Shown here one piece after another: positions 44,780 through 53,516 of a stretch of DNA of 64,000 nucleotides. The DNA is from Vibrio tapetis subsp. tapetis (lineage in GTDB: Bacteria; Pseudomonadota; Gammaproteobacteria; Enterobacterales; Vibrionaceae): NCBI RefSeq assembly GCF_900233005.1, contig NZ_LT960612.1, positions 1,364,001-1,428,000 on the forward strand. The letters run 5' to 3'. The translations under genes were made by a program, and so were the position numbers. The first letter of the stretch is position 1, and the number at the start of each line of letters is the position of its first letter. Below the pieces are notes generated by a model that was not told the DNA's origin, did not search any database, and saw nothing but the letters and a program-made list of their open reading frames with translations.

Positions 44780-45814
44780 ATGTATAAGATCAATAAAGTT
44801 GGCATGGTCATGGCGAGTAAAAGAAAAGTAGTTTCCACTTTAGGGATTGTCGTCGTTCTATTTATGATTCCTGTTTTTGTGTGGGTGTTCGATAATAAAG
44901 AGCAAGCAAGCTCTGATGACACGACGATCAAAATCGGTGTGTCACAAACCCCTTTGTCAGCTCCATTTATTATTGCGAAAGAGTTAGGGTTGTTGCAGGA
45001 AGGTCAGCTTAATATTGAACTCGTTCCTTGTTTTGGGGGGGTGAAATGCACAGCCATGTTGACGGCTGGTGAGGTTAAATACGCAACCTCTTCAGAATCA
45101 GTGGTCATGTTCGAGAGTTTTAACGGCAATAATATAGCGCTATTAGCCAGCTTTGTTAGCTCAGACGGTGACGTAAAGCTGTTGACGCCAAGTGTTTTAA
45201 ATATCAACCAAGTATCCGACTTAAAGGGTAAAAGAGTTGGTGTAGTAAAGGCAAGTTCCAGTGAGTTTTACCTAGATTCAGTATTAAGTGCTAACAATCA
45301 GAAGCAACTAGATTTCGAAAAGGTGTACCTTAACGCAACGGAGATGGTGAACGCGCTGCAAACCTCTCAAGTTGATGCTATTTCTGTATGGGAGCCATTT
45401 GGATATCAAACCAATATTGAATTTAACTCACAAATTAATAATCTTGGAATTAAAGGCGTCTATGAACTTTCCTTTAATTTGATTTCATTGAAGCAATATT
45501 TTGATAGCTCTGATGAAGAAGCTCTGAAAATCATTGAAGTGTTAGGTAAGGCTATAGAGTCGATCAATCATAATCCTGACCAAGCGATAAAAATAGTTTC
45601 CCGTTCATTAGATGTAAAATCAGGGCAGTTGCTATGGTCATGGAATTACTACGTTTTTAGGTTATCTCTAGGTAATTCCTTGCTTTATAGTTTGCAATTG
45701 CAATCTAGCTGGGCACTAAAAGAAGGGTTGGTCATGGGGCAGGAGCCAAACTTCAGGTACGTTTTTTATTCTACTCCTTTTGAGAAATATCAAAAAAGTG
45801 GGGGAGGGCGATGA
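44780..45814 (+). CDS. Membrane-anchored NMT1/SsuA-type periplasmic binding protein
   Basis: The protein has up to 344 residues. An N-terminal hydrophobic stretch (VVSTLGIVVVLFMIPVFVWVF) works as anchor or signal. Then comes the binding fold: IKIGVSQTPLSAPFIIAKELGLL, MLTAGEVKYATSSESVVMFE, LKGKRVGVVKASSSEFYLDSVL and VDAISVWEPFG, typical of the NMT1/TauA/SsuA group. No ABC permease or ATPase is near. Its stop overlaps the ATG of a membrane diguanylate cyclase, so it probably senses a ligand for that enzyme rather than feeding a transporter. Starts at 44804 or 44810 are also possible. Confidence 0.8.
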   Translation: MYKINKVGMVMASKRKVVSTLGIVVVLFMIPVFVWVFDNKEQASSDDTTIKIGVSQTPLSAPFIIAKELGLLQEGQLNIELVPCFGGVKCTAMLTAGEVKYATSSESVVMFESFNGNNIALLASFVSSDGDVKLLTPSVLNINQVSDLKGKRVGVVKASSSEFYLDSVLSANNQKQLDFEKVYLNATEMVNALQTSQVDAISVWEPFGYQTNIEFNSQINNLGIKGVYELSFNLISLKQYFDSSDEEALKIIEVLGKAIESINHNPDQAIKIVSRSLDVKSGQLLWSWNYYVFRLSLGNSLLYSLQLQSSWALKEGLVMGQEPNFRYVFYSTPFEKYQKSGGGR

Positions 45815-47160
45815 TCAACTCTCTATTTAAAAAATTGGTCTTACTGTTTTTCACCAGTTTTTTACTTACGTTTTTAATTATGGTGGCCTCGTACAATACG
45901 TTTAACGAGCAAAATAAAACGGATCGAGAATTAGAACAACTAATTCATTTGCAATTGAGTGTCGACCTGTTGCGAAGTCAGTTATGGCTTTTGTTACAAA
46001 ATGATGGGGACTTTCGTAATTTCGAACACGTGACAGACGCTCAATTACAGTTAACCAGTAAAATATCTGAATATCAATTTAGAGGCATTAAGCTCGAGAA
46101 CATCAAAAGGATGAACGGCAGTCTAAGTTCGTTGCTTGCTCAAGAAAAAAAATTATTGAAACAAGATCAACTCAGACGAGGCGGAGTAAATTCCAGCGGT
46201 GTTGTACTCATTCACTCGCGATACAACATGTTAGTGCAAAGCATGACAGAAGAGCTAGCTTACATGCATCAAGAAATTGTTTATCAAAGTTCCCAAAATA
46301 TTACGCAGTCTATGCTTTATGGCGCCATAGGGCTGGTGATATCGTCATTGTTTGTTAGTGCGATTGCATGGTTAATTATGTATCGGTTTAGGTTAGGCAT
46401 ATCTGCGTTGACCAGAGCAATTTATCAGCTTTCAAACGGCAAATTAGACTGCAAAGTCGACCACGCGAAATTAGACGTGGAATTTACTAACCTTGCCATG
46501 TTCTTTAATAAAATGACCTCTTCGTTAAGAGAGTCAGTCGTTACACGACGAGAGCTTGAACTAGAAGTGAAAAAGCAAACTCAGGCGTTAAAAGATCAGC
46601 AAGCTCAGCTGCTATTTTTCTCCGAATATGACCCATTGACTAATGTTCTTAATCGACGCGCATTTGATTCGGCATTAAGTAATGCGATTATTAAAGCGAA
46701 TCGAACTCATCTAAAGATGGCGATACTATTCATTGATTTAGATAAGTTTAAACAAGTCAACGACAATTACGGGCATGACGCCGGAGATACAATTTTAATG
46801 GTGATTGGCGAACGACTGCAGGCCATTGTAAGGCGTTCTGATTTTGTTGGCCGTTACGGTGGAGATGAGTTTATTGTGTGCTTTGATTTACTGGATAACT
46901 ACGAGATCATTCCACAGAAAGTAAATCAAATCATAGATGAAATTGAAAAACCTGTCCCACACCAAGGTGAACAATTGATTGTCGGTTGCAGTATCGGAGT
47001 GAGTTATTTTGGCGTAGACAGCATTGAAAAAGATGAGTTAACGCGAATTGCAGATGGCCGTATGTATCAGGCCAAGGAAATTGATAAGAGCGCAGGATAT
47101 GACAGCGACTACATAAAGAGGCCTTGGGAAAAGGTCAACGAGCAATCAAATAGTGCCTAG
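45811..47160 (+). CDS. Membrane diguanylate cyclase paired with binding protein
   Basis: The protein of 449 residues has TM1 at about 7-27, a helical periplasmic domain (about 28-168), TM2 at about 169-191, a HAMP-like segment (LSNGKLDCKVDHAKLDVEF), a coiled coil and a GGDEF domain. The active motif GGDEF is intact (350-354), with DLDKFKQVNDNYGHDAGD upstream. It lacks an EAL domain. ATG 45811 overlaps the binding protein stop (ATGA). Binding-protein plus c-di-GMP enzyme pairs are known, such as NspS-MbaA of Vibrio cholerae. By analogy the periplasmic domain would receive the ligand-bound partner. Confidence 0.88.
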   Translation: MINSLFKKLVLLFFTSFLLTFLIMVASYNTFNEQNKTDRELEQLIHLQLSVDLLRSQLWLLLQNDGDFRNFEHVTDAQLQLTSKISEYQFRGIKLENIKRMNGSLSSLLAQEKKLLKQDQLRRGGVNSSGVVLIHSRYNMLVQSMTEELAYMHQEIVYQSSQNITQSMLYGAIGLVISSLFVSAIAWLIMYRFRLGISALTRAIYQLSNGKLDCKVDHAKLDVEFTNLAMFFNKMTSSLRESVVTRRELELEVKKQTQALKDQQAQLLFFSEYDPLTNVLNRRAFDSALSNAIIKANRTHLKMAILFIDLDKFKQVNDNYGHDAGDTILMVIGERLQAIVRRSDFVGRYGGDEFIVCFDLLDNYEIIPQKVNQIIDEIEKPVPHQGEQLIVGCSIGVSYFGVDSIEKDELTRIADGRMYQAKEIDKSAGYDSDYIKRPWEKVNEQSNSA

Positions 47161-47171
47161 AGCGTTTTTGG

Positions 47172-48866
47172 CTACATATTAGAATAATTTGGTCCACCTC
47201 CGCCTTCGGGAGGCTGCCAAGTAATATTTTGTGAAGGGGCTTTAATATCACACGTTTTGCAATGGAGGCAATTGGCGGCATTGATTTGTAGCTTAGATTT
47301 ACCGCCCGTCTCAATCACTTCATAGACCCCTGCAGGGCAGTAACGCTGACTGGGTTCATCATACAATGCGAGTTGTTCATCCAACGAGACGTCTTGGCCG
47401 TTGACTAATAAATGGCAGGGCTGGTTTTCTTCATGGTGAGTGCCAGACAGATAAACCGAAGAAAGTTTGTCAAAACTTAACTCGCCATCGGGCGATGGAT
47501 AATGAATTCTCTTACTGTAATTGGTGGTTTTTAGGTTGCTGTGGTCGGCTTTATTGTCTTGAATATGCCAAGGCACAGGTGAGGGGGAGAGTTTAGGCCA
47601 AATGTTGTGTTCAAAGCTCGTCAGTATCCCCCCTAAGATAGATCCGTATTTATGGATAGCACCACAAAAATTCCGTGAGTCGGTTAGCTCTTTGTAGAGC
47701 CAAGATGCTTCAAAGTGGGTGTTGTAGTCTGGCTCGGTGTGGCTGTGTCCTTGCTCTAATTGTTCAATAACAGCGTGTGCTGCGATCATCCCAGATTTCA
47801 TTGCGCTGTGACAGCCTTTAATCTTCAAAGGGTTTAAGGTTCCTGCATCGCAGCCTATTAATAAGCCGCCTTGAAACTGTTGCTTAGGCAGAGAAGTGAA
47901 GCCTCCTTTACTTATTGCTCTAGCACCAAAGCTAATGCGTTCCGCTCCTGACAAGTGTTGCGCGATGACCGGATGGTGCTTGAACCTTTGGAACTCCTCA
48001 AATGGGTTCAAATAGGGATTGCTGTAGTTTAGGTCAACGATCAGGCCAACGGCGATTTGGTTGTTTTCAAGGTGGTACATAAAGCCACCACCAGAGCTGG
48101 AAGATTCAGATAACGGCCATCCGGTTGCGTGAATAACCTTTCCTGGTTTAGTGGCTTCAGCCGTCTCCCAGATTTCTTTGATACCCAGAGCATAATGTTG
48201 GGGTGCTTTTCCCTTGTCTAGCTGGTATTTATCGATGAGCTGTTTGCCCAAGTGGCCTCGAGAGCCTTCAGCAAAAATAGTGTACTTACTACGCAGTTCG
48301 ATACCGGCCTCAAAGTTTGCTTTGGGTTGTCCATTTTTGTCTAAGCCGAGATCGGAGGTGATGACTCCTGTGACAATGTCACTATTTTTATTGTTTGGGC
48401 AGTCAGAAGATTCAGAAGGCTTGAAAAGTATGCGAGATGCTGCAAAACCTGAGAACACATCAATACCGAGTTGCTCAGCTTGTTTTCCTAACCAGCGAGT
48501 TAAATTCGCTAGGCTAATAATGTAGGTATTTTCAGAATTATGCATAGGGTGGGGAGTGAAGTAATTGGGGATTGTTACATGATTCAGTTTGGTTGTGAGA
48601 TGGACAAATTGATCATGGTTTACCTTCGTTTGGATCGGGGCACCTAAGGCCTCCCAATCAGGAAATAATTCGTCTAATGCTGTGGTTTCAAACAGAGCGC
48701 CAGACAGGATATGAGAACCGACTTCAGCCCCTTTCTCAACCAGACAAATAGTCACCTCTTCGAGGCCATATTGATTTTTTAGTTGCGCGATTTTGCAAGC
48801 GCAAGCCAAACCTGCAGGCCCTCCGCCAACGATTACAACATCATACTCCATGCTTTCTCTGTCCAT
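47172..48866 (-). CDS. Electron transfer flavoprotein-ubiquinone oxidoreductase
   Basis: The protein of 564 residues is a complete ETF-QO. The FAD-binding N-terminus is YDVVIVGGGPAGLACACKIA. The ubiquinone-region pattern is LIGCDAGTLNPLKIKGCHSAMKSGMIAA. The C-terminal 4Fe-4S motif is INAANCLHCKTCDIKAPSQNITWQPPEGGGGPNYSNM. It moves electrons from reduced ETF to the quinone pool at the inner membrane during fatty- or amino-acid oxidation. ATG 48866 was chosen because agggg precedes it and the family usually begins MxRESMEYD; the longer frame has no such support. It is divergent from etfBA. Confidence 0.92.
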   Translation of the reverse strand: MDRESMEYDVVIVGGGPAGLACACKIAQLKNQYGLEEVTICLVEKGAEVGSHILSGALFETTALDELFPDWEALGAPIQTKVNHDQFVHLTTKLNHVTIPNYFTPHPMHNSENTYIISLANLTRWLGKQAEQLGIDVFSGFAASRILFKPSESSDCPNNKNSDIVTGVITSDLGLDKNGQPKANFEAGIELRSKYTIFAEGSRGHLGKQLIDKYQLDKGKAPQHYALGIKEIWETAEATKPGKVIHATGWPLSESSSSGGGFMYHLENNQIAVGLIVDLNYSNPYLNPFEEFQRFKHHPVIAQHLSGAERISFGARAISKGGFTSLPKQQFQGGLLIGCDAGTLNPLKIKGCHSAMKSGMIAAHAVIEQLEQGHSHTEPDYNTHFEASWLYKELTDSRNFCGAIHKYGSILGGILTSFEHNIWPKLSPSPVPWHIQDNKADHSNLKTTNYSKRIHYPSPDGELSFDKLSSVYLSGTHHEENQPCHLLVNGQDVSLDEQLALYDEPSQRYCPAGVYEVIETGGKSKLQINAANCLHCKTCDIKAPSQNITWQPPEGGGGPNYSNM

Positions 48867-48903
48867 GGTGGCCCCTGATTTTCTCTCACATAACCTTAAA
48901 TAT

Positions 48904-48933
48904 AGTCCAGTTGACGTAAACGTAAACTGGACT
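48904..48933. promoter_or_regulatory. Likely operator in the ETF divergent promoter
   Basis: An inverted repeat agtccagtt / aactggact flanks the core ttgacgtaaacgtaaa (48911-48926). The ACGTaaACGT core resembles the LiuR (MerR-family) site described for branched-chain amino-acid and fatty-acid oxidation genes in gammaproteobacteria, as I recall it. Its position between ETF-QO and etfBA fits that regulon. Confidence 0.55.
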
Positions 48934-48985
48934 AAGCTGAGATCAAAGGCTTGGACACACGGCATTCATCGAAAAGGAAGGCATT

Positions 48986-49735
48986 GTGAAGGTATTAGTA
49001 GCGATAAAACGAGTCATCGATCCTTACGTCAAAATTCGGGTGAGAAGTGACGGTACTGGAGTTGAAACCAACAATGTAAAAATGACGATTAATCCATTTT
49101 GCGAGATAGCAGTGGAAGAAGCAGTCAGGCTTAAAGAAGCCGATATCGCGAAGGAAGTCGTGGTGGTTTCCATTGGAGATGCATCCAGTCAAGAGCAATT
49201 ACGAACGGCACTCGCTTTAGGAGCGGATAGAGCCATTCACGTAGAAGCGCCGTTTACAGTTGAACCCCTAGCGGTTGCGAAGATACTGAAAGCCATCATG
49301 GAAAAAGAAGCGGCCGACATTGTGTTACTGGGTAAGCAGTCGATTGATACCGATAACAATCAAGTTGCTCAAATGCTTGGAGCGCTAAGCGGGCGTCCGC
49401 AAGGCACGTTTGCTTCGGAGTTGTCTATTGAGCCTAACCATGCCGTAGTAACCCGAGAAATAGACGGTGGTCTCGAGACCTTGAGGTTATCGTTACCCGC
49501 CATTATTAGTACGGATTTGCGATTGAATGACCCTCGTTATGCGTCGCTTCCGAACATCATGAAAGCGAAACGTAAACCTATGGAATGCACATCTGCTGAA
49601 GAGCTTGATGTTTGCATCACACAGCATCAACAAATTCTCGATGTTCTGCCTCCTGCAACTCGCAGTAAAGGGGTCATGGTTGCTGATGTTTCGGAGTTAG
49701 TCGATAAGTTAAAGAATCAAGAGAAAGTAGTGTAG
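48986..49735 (+). CDS. etfB: Electron transfer flavoprotein beta subunit
   Basis: The protein of 249 residues matches EtfB. It opens [51 protein letters not shown], contains [13 protein letters not shown], and has the AMP-binding [26 protein letters not shown] region. With EtfA it forms the soluble FAD/AMP heterodimer that collects electrons from acyl-CoA and related dehydrogenases. It starts with GTG after aaggaag. etfA follows after about 60 bases, and the pair diverges from its quinone oxidoreductase. Confidence 0.94.
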   Translation: MKVLVAIKRVIDPYVKIRVRSDGTGVETNNVKMTINPFCEIAVEEAVRLKEADIAKEVVVVSIGDASSQEQLRTALALGADRAIHVEAPFTVEPLAVAKILKAIMEKEAADIVLLGKQSIDTDNNQVAQMLGALSGRPQGTFASELSIEPNHAVVTREIDGGLETLRLSLPAIISTDLRLNDPRYASLPNIMKAKRKPMECTSAEELDVCITQHQQILDVLPPATRSKGVMVADVSELVDKLKNQEKVV

Positions 49736-49793
49736 TCCGCTGTTTTTGGCATTATTTTTCGACCGATTACGGTTCTTGTTAAGGGGAAGGTAC

Positions 49794-50792
49794 ATGGGTA
49801 TGAATTTAACTACGTTAGTTATTGCGGAACATGATAACAAAGCCCTATCGATGGATACATTACGTACCATTCGCGCAGCAACAACAATACGAGATAACAG
49901 CGAAACATTAGTGCCCATTACGGTCGTTGTGATGGGGGACGGGTGTGACTTGGTGGCCAAGCAATTGCTTACCATTGATGCTGTAAGCGATGTTGTCTGT
50001 GTTGATTCCAAATCGTATAAGAGCCCGCTCGCTGAAAATTACGCTCAAACTGTGGTTAATTTATGCCACGACGAGGCGCATAAATCGTATTCCCATATTT
50101 TGGCGCCAGCTTCGAGTTTTGGTAAAAATCTATTGCCTAGAGTGGCGGCGTTACTTGATGTCGGGCTTGTATCTGATGTGATCAGTATTGAATCTGAGGA
50201 TGTAGCGGTACGGCCAATCTATGCGGGTAATGCTTTAGCGCGAGTGAAAGTGCTAGACCCAATTAAAGTCATGACGATTCGCGGTTCAGCTTATGATGCC
50301 ATTGACCTATGCGATAATAGTGACAGTCAAAATACTGAACATCACGCAGAAGTCATCCAATATCAAGACTTTCTCACTTCAGAGCTTTCGGAGTTAGTTT
50401 CTTTACAAAAAACCGTCACCGAGCGCCCTGAGTTGCCTGCCGCAAGGGTCGTCGTATCCGGTGGAAGGGGATTAGGCAGTAAAGATAACTTTAACTTGGT
50501 TGAACAGCTCGCTGACAGGCTAGGTGGCGCAATTGGCGCGTCACGGGCGGCGGTGGATGCCGGATATGTTTCTAACGATCTACAAGTTGGACAAACCGGT
50601 AAGATAGTTGCACCGGAACTCTACATTGCTGTTGGCATATCAGGTGCTATCCAGCATTTAGCAGGGATGAAAGATTCCAAAGTCATTGTGGCGATTAACT
50701 CTGATCCGGAAGCCCCAATTTTCGATATCGCAGATTATGGTTTAGTCGGCGATCTATTTGAAATCATGCCCGAGTTGATTGATAAGTGCTAA
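49794..50792 (+). CDS. etfA: Electron transfer flavoprotein alpha subunit
   Basis: The protein of 332 residues matches EtfA. It has the N-terminal domain [14 protein letters not shown] and the C-terminal FAD-binding signature [41 protein letters not shown]. This is followed by [64 protein letters not shown] 49794 follows aaggggaagg; the longer frame has no ribosome site and adds a non-family extension. A hairpin follows. Confidence 0.94.
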   Translation: MGMNLTTLVIAEHDNKALSMDTLRTIRAATTIRDNSETLVPITVVVMGDGCDLVAKQLLTIDAVSDVVCVDSKSYKSPLAENYAQTVVNLCHDEAHKSYSHILAPASSFGKNLLPRVAALLDVGLVSDVISIESEDVAVRPIYAGNALARVKVLDPIKVMTIRGSAYDAIDLCDNSDSQNTEHHAEVIQYQDFLTSELSELVSLQKTVTERPELPAARVVVSGGRGLGSKDNFNLVEQLADRLGGAIGASRAAVDAGYVSNDLQVGQTGKIVAPELYIAVGISGAIQHLAGMKDSKVIVAINSDPEAPIFDIADYGLVGDLFEIMPELIDKC

Positions 50793-50808
50793 AGCGCGTT
50801 TAACAATC

Positions 50809-50837
50809 AAGGCCGTCATTCAATTGGGCGGCTTTAT
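50809..50837 (+). terminator. Terminator-like hairpin after etfA
   Basis: The segment aaggccgtcattcaattggg, then cggcttta, can pair gccg with cggc and aag with ctt around one bulge. It is followed by ttattg. It is imperfect, so strength is uncertain. Confidence 0.45.
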
Positions 50838-50857
50838 TGCTCGTTAACGATATTCCG

Positions 50858-51148
50858 TTACCTAAGAATTGCAGCGCATTGCTCAAAAGTGGGATGATCA
50901 CCAAGGCGGATGTTCCAGAGTTGTTTTGATGCAAAGAATGCGAAACTCGGATTCGAAGGAAACGAAGCTTGGCGAGTTTGCTTTTTGTCTAGATAGATCG
51001 CTTTCATTTCTTGGAATTCAACGGGTTTAGTGATCATTCTAGAGCTCATACAAATTTCTGAGAGACCTTCATATGCATAGGCGTTAATTTCGCTATTTGC
51101 CCAACTTAACGTTGGAATAAATGCAAGCAGTGTTAAAGCTAATCTCAT
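50858..51148 (-). CDS. Small exported protein of unknown function
   Basis: The protein has 96 residues from ATG 51148. A signal peptide (RLALTLLAFIPTLSWANS) precedes about 75 mature residues with two cysteines (ICMSSRM and FEQCAAILR), which may form a disulfide in the periplasm. I recognise no domain. It lies on the opposite strand from etfA, between the ETF and siderophore loci, and looks like a single-gene unit. Confidence 0.6.
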   Translation of the reverse strand: MRLALTLLAFIPTLSWANSEINAYAYEGLSEICMSSRMITKPVEFQEMKAIYLDKKQTRQASFPSNPSFAFFASKQLWNIRLGDHPTFEQCAAILR

Positions 51149-51300
51149 TACATTGGTCTCATTATTTGCTTTGTAAAAACTCAACCAAGATCATTTTTGT
51201 TTGAAAATTGGTCAGGGACGAACAGTTCGATTAATAATAATACAATCAATAGGTATTATGTCAAATATGTGTCATGACTTACCCGATTTTAAGTAACAAA

Positions 51301-52098
51301 TTATAAAGTAGCGCCTCCATCAACGCGAAGATCCTGCATGGTAATGTGCCCAGCCTTTTCGCTGAGTAAGAATAGGACGGCGTTAACAATGTCATCGGGC
51401 TCCGCAATTTTTCCTAATGGAATACCAAGCTTGTGCTGTTCTAAGTTACCTTGGATAGTGAGTTGTTCTCCATCTGCATTTTGCCACAATTGCTCTTGCA
51501 TACTCGTTCGGGTTGAGCCAGGGCTAACAATATTACAGCGTATTCCATATTGCGCTAACTCTAAACCCATGCATTTGATTGCAATATGAAGACTGGCTTT
51601 GGAGGCACAATATGCGGACATATTTACTCGTGGAGTATCTGCGGCGTTAGACCCAACAACGACCAATGATCCAGGGTAATGGTTCGTTACCCATGTTTTC
51701 GCTAAATGCTGCAGCAGGACAAACGTCCCAATGAAATTAGTATTGAGCGTATCAGTGAGTTGTTCTGCGGAGAGCTCAAGGATCGGGGAAAGGTGCAAAA
51801 TACCGGCGGCGCTGATGATATTGTTTGGTGTGAGACCTTTTTCGGAGATCGATTGACAAAAATTGGACACTGAAGTTAGGTCATTAAGATCGACTGAATA
51901 GAGGTGTGCCTTGTCTTGTTGTTTGGCGGTTAAGCTCTCATAAAAGGCCAAGAGTTGTTCATTGTCCTTATCCAAAAGAATGACTTCTTCATCTTGTGTT
52001 AGAACTGCTTTTGCACAGGCTTTGCCAATGCCACTTGCCGCACCGGTAATTAAAGTTAATGTCCTTGGTTTTTCAGCGTCCATCATTAAGTCATCCAT
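51301..52098 (-). CDS. entA: 2,3-dihydro-2,3-dihydroxybenzoate dehydrogenase (EntA type)
   Basis: The short-chain dehydrogenase protein has the nucleotide loop LITGAASGIGKACAKAVL, NNIISAAGI, the active-site block VVVGSNAADTPRVNMSAYCASKASLHIAIKC with Ser, Tyr and Lys, and VSPGSTRTSMQEQLW, which is typical of EntA/DhbA. It oxidises 2,3-dihydro-DHB to 2,3-dihydroxybenzoate with NAD. The start is uncertain: the longest frame begins inside the Fur box, so ATG 52098, 52086 or 52083 is more credible. It is divergent from the siderophore operon and shares its Fur-regulated promoter region. Confidence 0.9.
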   Translation of the reverse strand: MDDLMMDAEKPRTLTLITGAASGIGKACAKAVLTQDEEVILLDKDNEQLLAFYESLTAKQQDKAHLYSVDLNDLTSVSNFCQSISEKGLTPNNIISAAGILHLSPILELSAEQLTDTLNTNFIGTFVLLQHLAKTWVTNHYPGSLVVVGSNAADTPRVNMSAYCASKASLHIAIKCMGLELAQYGIRCNIVSPGSTRTSMQEQLWQNADGEQLTIQGNLEQHKLGIPLGKIAEPDDIVNAVLFLLSEKAGHITMQDLRVDGGATL

Positions 52099-52126
52099 TA
52101 TTGTGTGATAGGCTGAACTATACATT

Positions 52127-52150
52127 ATGATAATGATTTTTGTTATCATT
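52127..52150. promoter_or_regulatory. Fur box in divergent promoter of entA-type and TIKI-lipoprotein genes
   Basis: The sequence gataatgatttttgttatca, extended by one or two bases each side, contains the Fur half-sites gataatgat and atcatt facing each other. It lies between two divergent genes of the siderophore locus, so Fe-Fur should repress both. Confidence 0.82.
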
Positions 52151-52179
52151 TAGGTAATTGTTCGGCGAGGAAATGGATT

Positions 52180-53277
52180 TTGGCTTTATTTAGCAACAAG
52201 CAAACTATCAAATACACGTTATTACTTTTGAGTGCGACCCTTTTTGGATGTGAATATCTACCTCATTCAGCAAAGCTGGATTTGAGTAAAAAGGATATTC
52301 AAGAATTAGCGAACGAGGCTCCATTGGCGACAGCGGCTATTACTAAGGCTTTTGAGCAGTACGATGTGGTTGCCATTGGAGATTATCATTGGAACGAAGG
52401 CACGCTTCGTTATGCAATAGAATTAATCAAATCTGGCTCGTTACCTTTAACGGTTAAGAATATTGTTGTCGAGTTTGGTAATGCAAAATATCAACATACA
52501 CTCGATGATTATATTAATGGGGAAGACGTCTCCCAAAATTCTCTTCAGGAGGTTATGAGAGGTTCATTGTATTTCATGGCTTGGATGCCAGAAATCTACC
52601 GCGAATTTTTTACCGTAGTTCGGACACACAACATGGCATCGGCAAGACATAATAGGATTAAAGTCCACTTAGCCGAAGCCCCTTTTGATTGGGAAAAATT
52701 GACGGAAGTGAGTGAATGGGAGACGGCAGCGAAAACAAAAACAGCCCACTTTTATAAAGTCAGTTCGGAATTGTTAGACAAGGAACAAAAAGCGCTGCTC
52801 ATTTTCGGAGCGTTTCACTTGATAAACGCAACCTCCGAATATACATCGGCCACGATAGAAAAAAATTGGCCATTGGCAACAAGGCTTAAAAAACACTATC
52901 CAAACAAAATTTTTACTATTTGGCCGCTGACTGACCCGGTTGTTGTCAACGCGCTAGATCCACTCGATGAGAACTCTCTGGTTTTCACAAAAAAAACACC
53001 GTTCAAGGAACTTAGAATGATCGATATCTTGCCAAAATCTAGATATAAGCTGGCTGAAATGGGGGACATGAATGCAGAAGTTGGTTTGCTATTTGATGCT
53101 TTTTTGTACGTAGGGAAAACAGAAAGGATTACGTTGTTTCCCCGCTCGGTCATGAACGATGAAGTTTGGGTCGGTGAAATGCAACGCAGAGTCGATTTGA
53201 TTGGCGGGCGAGTTAAAGACAAATTTGATGATATTCGTAAACAGAGCGCCAAAGCTTATGAGTTAAATCATCTATAA
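52180..53277 (+). CDS. TIKI/EreA-ChaN-like lipoprotein of the siderophore locus
   Basis: The 365-residue protein starts at TTG 52180 with gagg 9 bases upstream; the nearby ATG at 52173 is in another frame and ends at once. The signal has a lipobox, LLLLSATLFGC, so it is a lipoprotein. The domain resembles the EreA/ChaN (TIKI) fold: VVAIGDYHWNEG, IVVEFGNAKYQHTLDDYI, HLAEAPFDWEKL, LIFGAFHLINAT, then TIWPL and DAFLYVG. ChaN proteins bind haem; EreA enzymes are esterases. Either, or a siderophore-handling role, is possible. It has a cytosolic paralogue at 61331. It sits just after a Fur box. Confidence 0.7.
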   Translation: MALFSNKQTIKYTLLLLSATLFGCEYLPHSAKLDLSKKDIQELANEAPLATAAITKAFEQYDVVAIGDYHWNEGTLRYAIELIKSGSLPLTVKNIVVEFGNAKYQHTLDDYINGEDVSQNSLQEVMRGSLYFMAWMPEIYREFFTVVRTHNMASARHNRIKVHLAEAPFDWEKLTEVSEWETAAKTKTAHFYKVSSELLDKEQKALLIFGAFHLINATSEYTSATIEKNWPLATRLKKHYPNKIFTIWPLTDPVVVNALDPLDENSLVFTKKTPFKELRMIDILPKSRYKLAEMGDMNAEVGLLFDAFLYVGKTERITLFPRSVMNDEVWVGEMQRRVDLIGGRVKDKFDDIRKQSAKAYELNHL

Positions 53278-53292
53278 TCAAAAAAATGACAA

Positions 53293-53315
53293 AGAGGGCG
53301 ATGTTTTTGCCCTCT
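53293..53315 (+). terminator. Hairpin after TIKI lipoprotein
   Basis: The arms agagggc and gccctct form a 7-bp stem with a loop of gatgttttt. No T run follows, so it may be a weak terminator or an RNA-end stabiliser. Confidence 0.45.
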
Positions 53316-53462
53316 ATGCGTGCCACTTTTACCTTCCTAACTATATAAATAGTCTCACTTTAATCCCTTCTCGCTAAAACCGAATCCTGAAGATTTAGAT
53401 AAATCACAATAATAGTCCTTCCCATATAAAAATAATCTGATATGCTCACTGCTACCTGTCAG

Positions 53463-53481
53463 TTGATAATGATTATCATTA
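53463..53481. promoter_or_regulatory. Fur box ahead of the entC-type gene
   Basis: The sequence tgataatgattatcatta is a near-perfect Fur palindrome (gataatgattatcat). It lies about 36 bases before the start of the isochorismate synthase gene. Confidence 0.85.
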
Positions 53482-53516
53482 CGGTTTATTATTTAATTAC
53501 ATAATAAGGATTGGTT

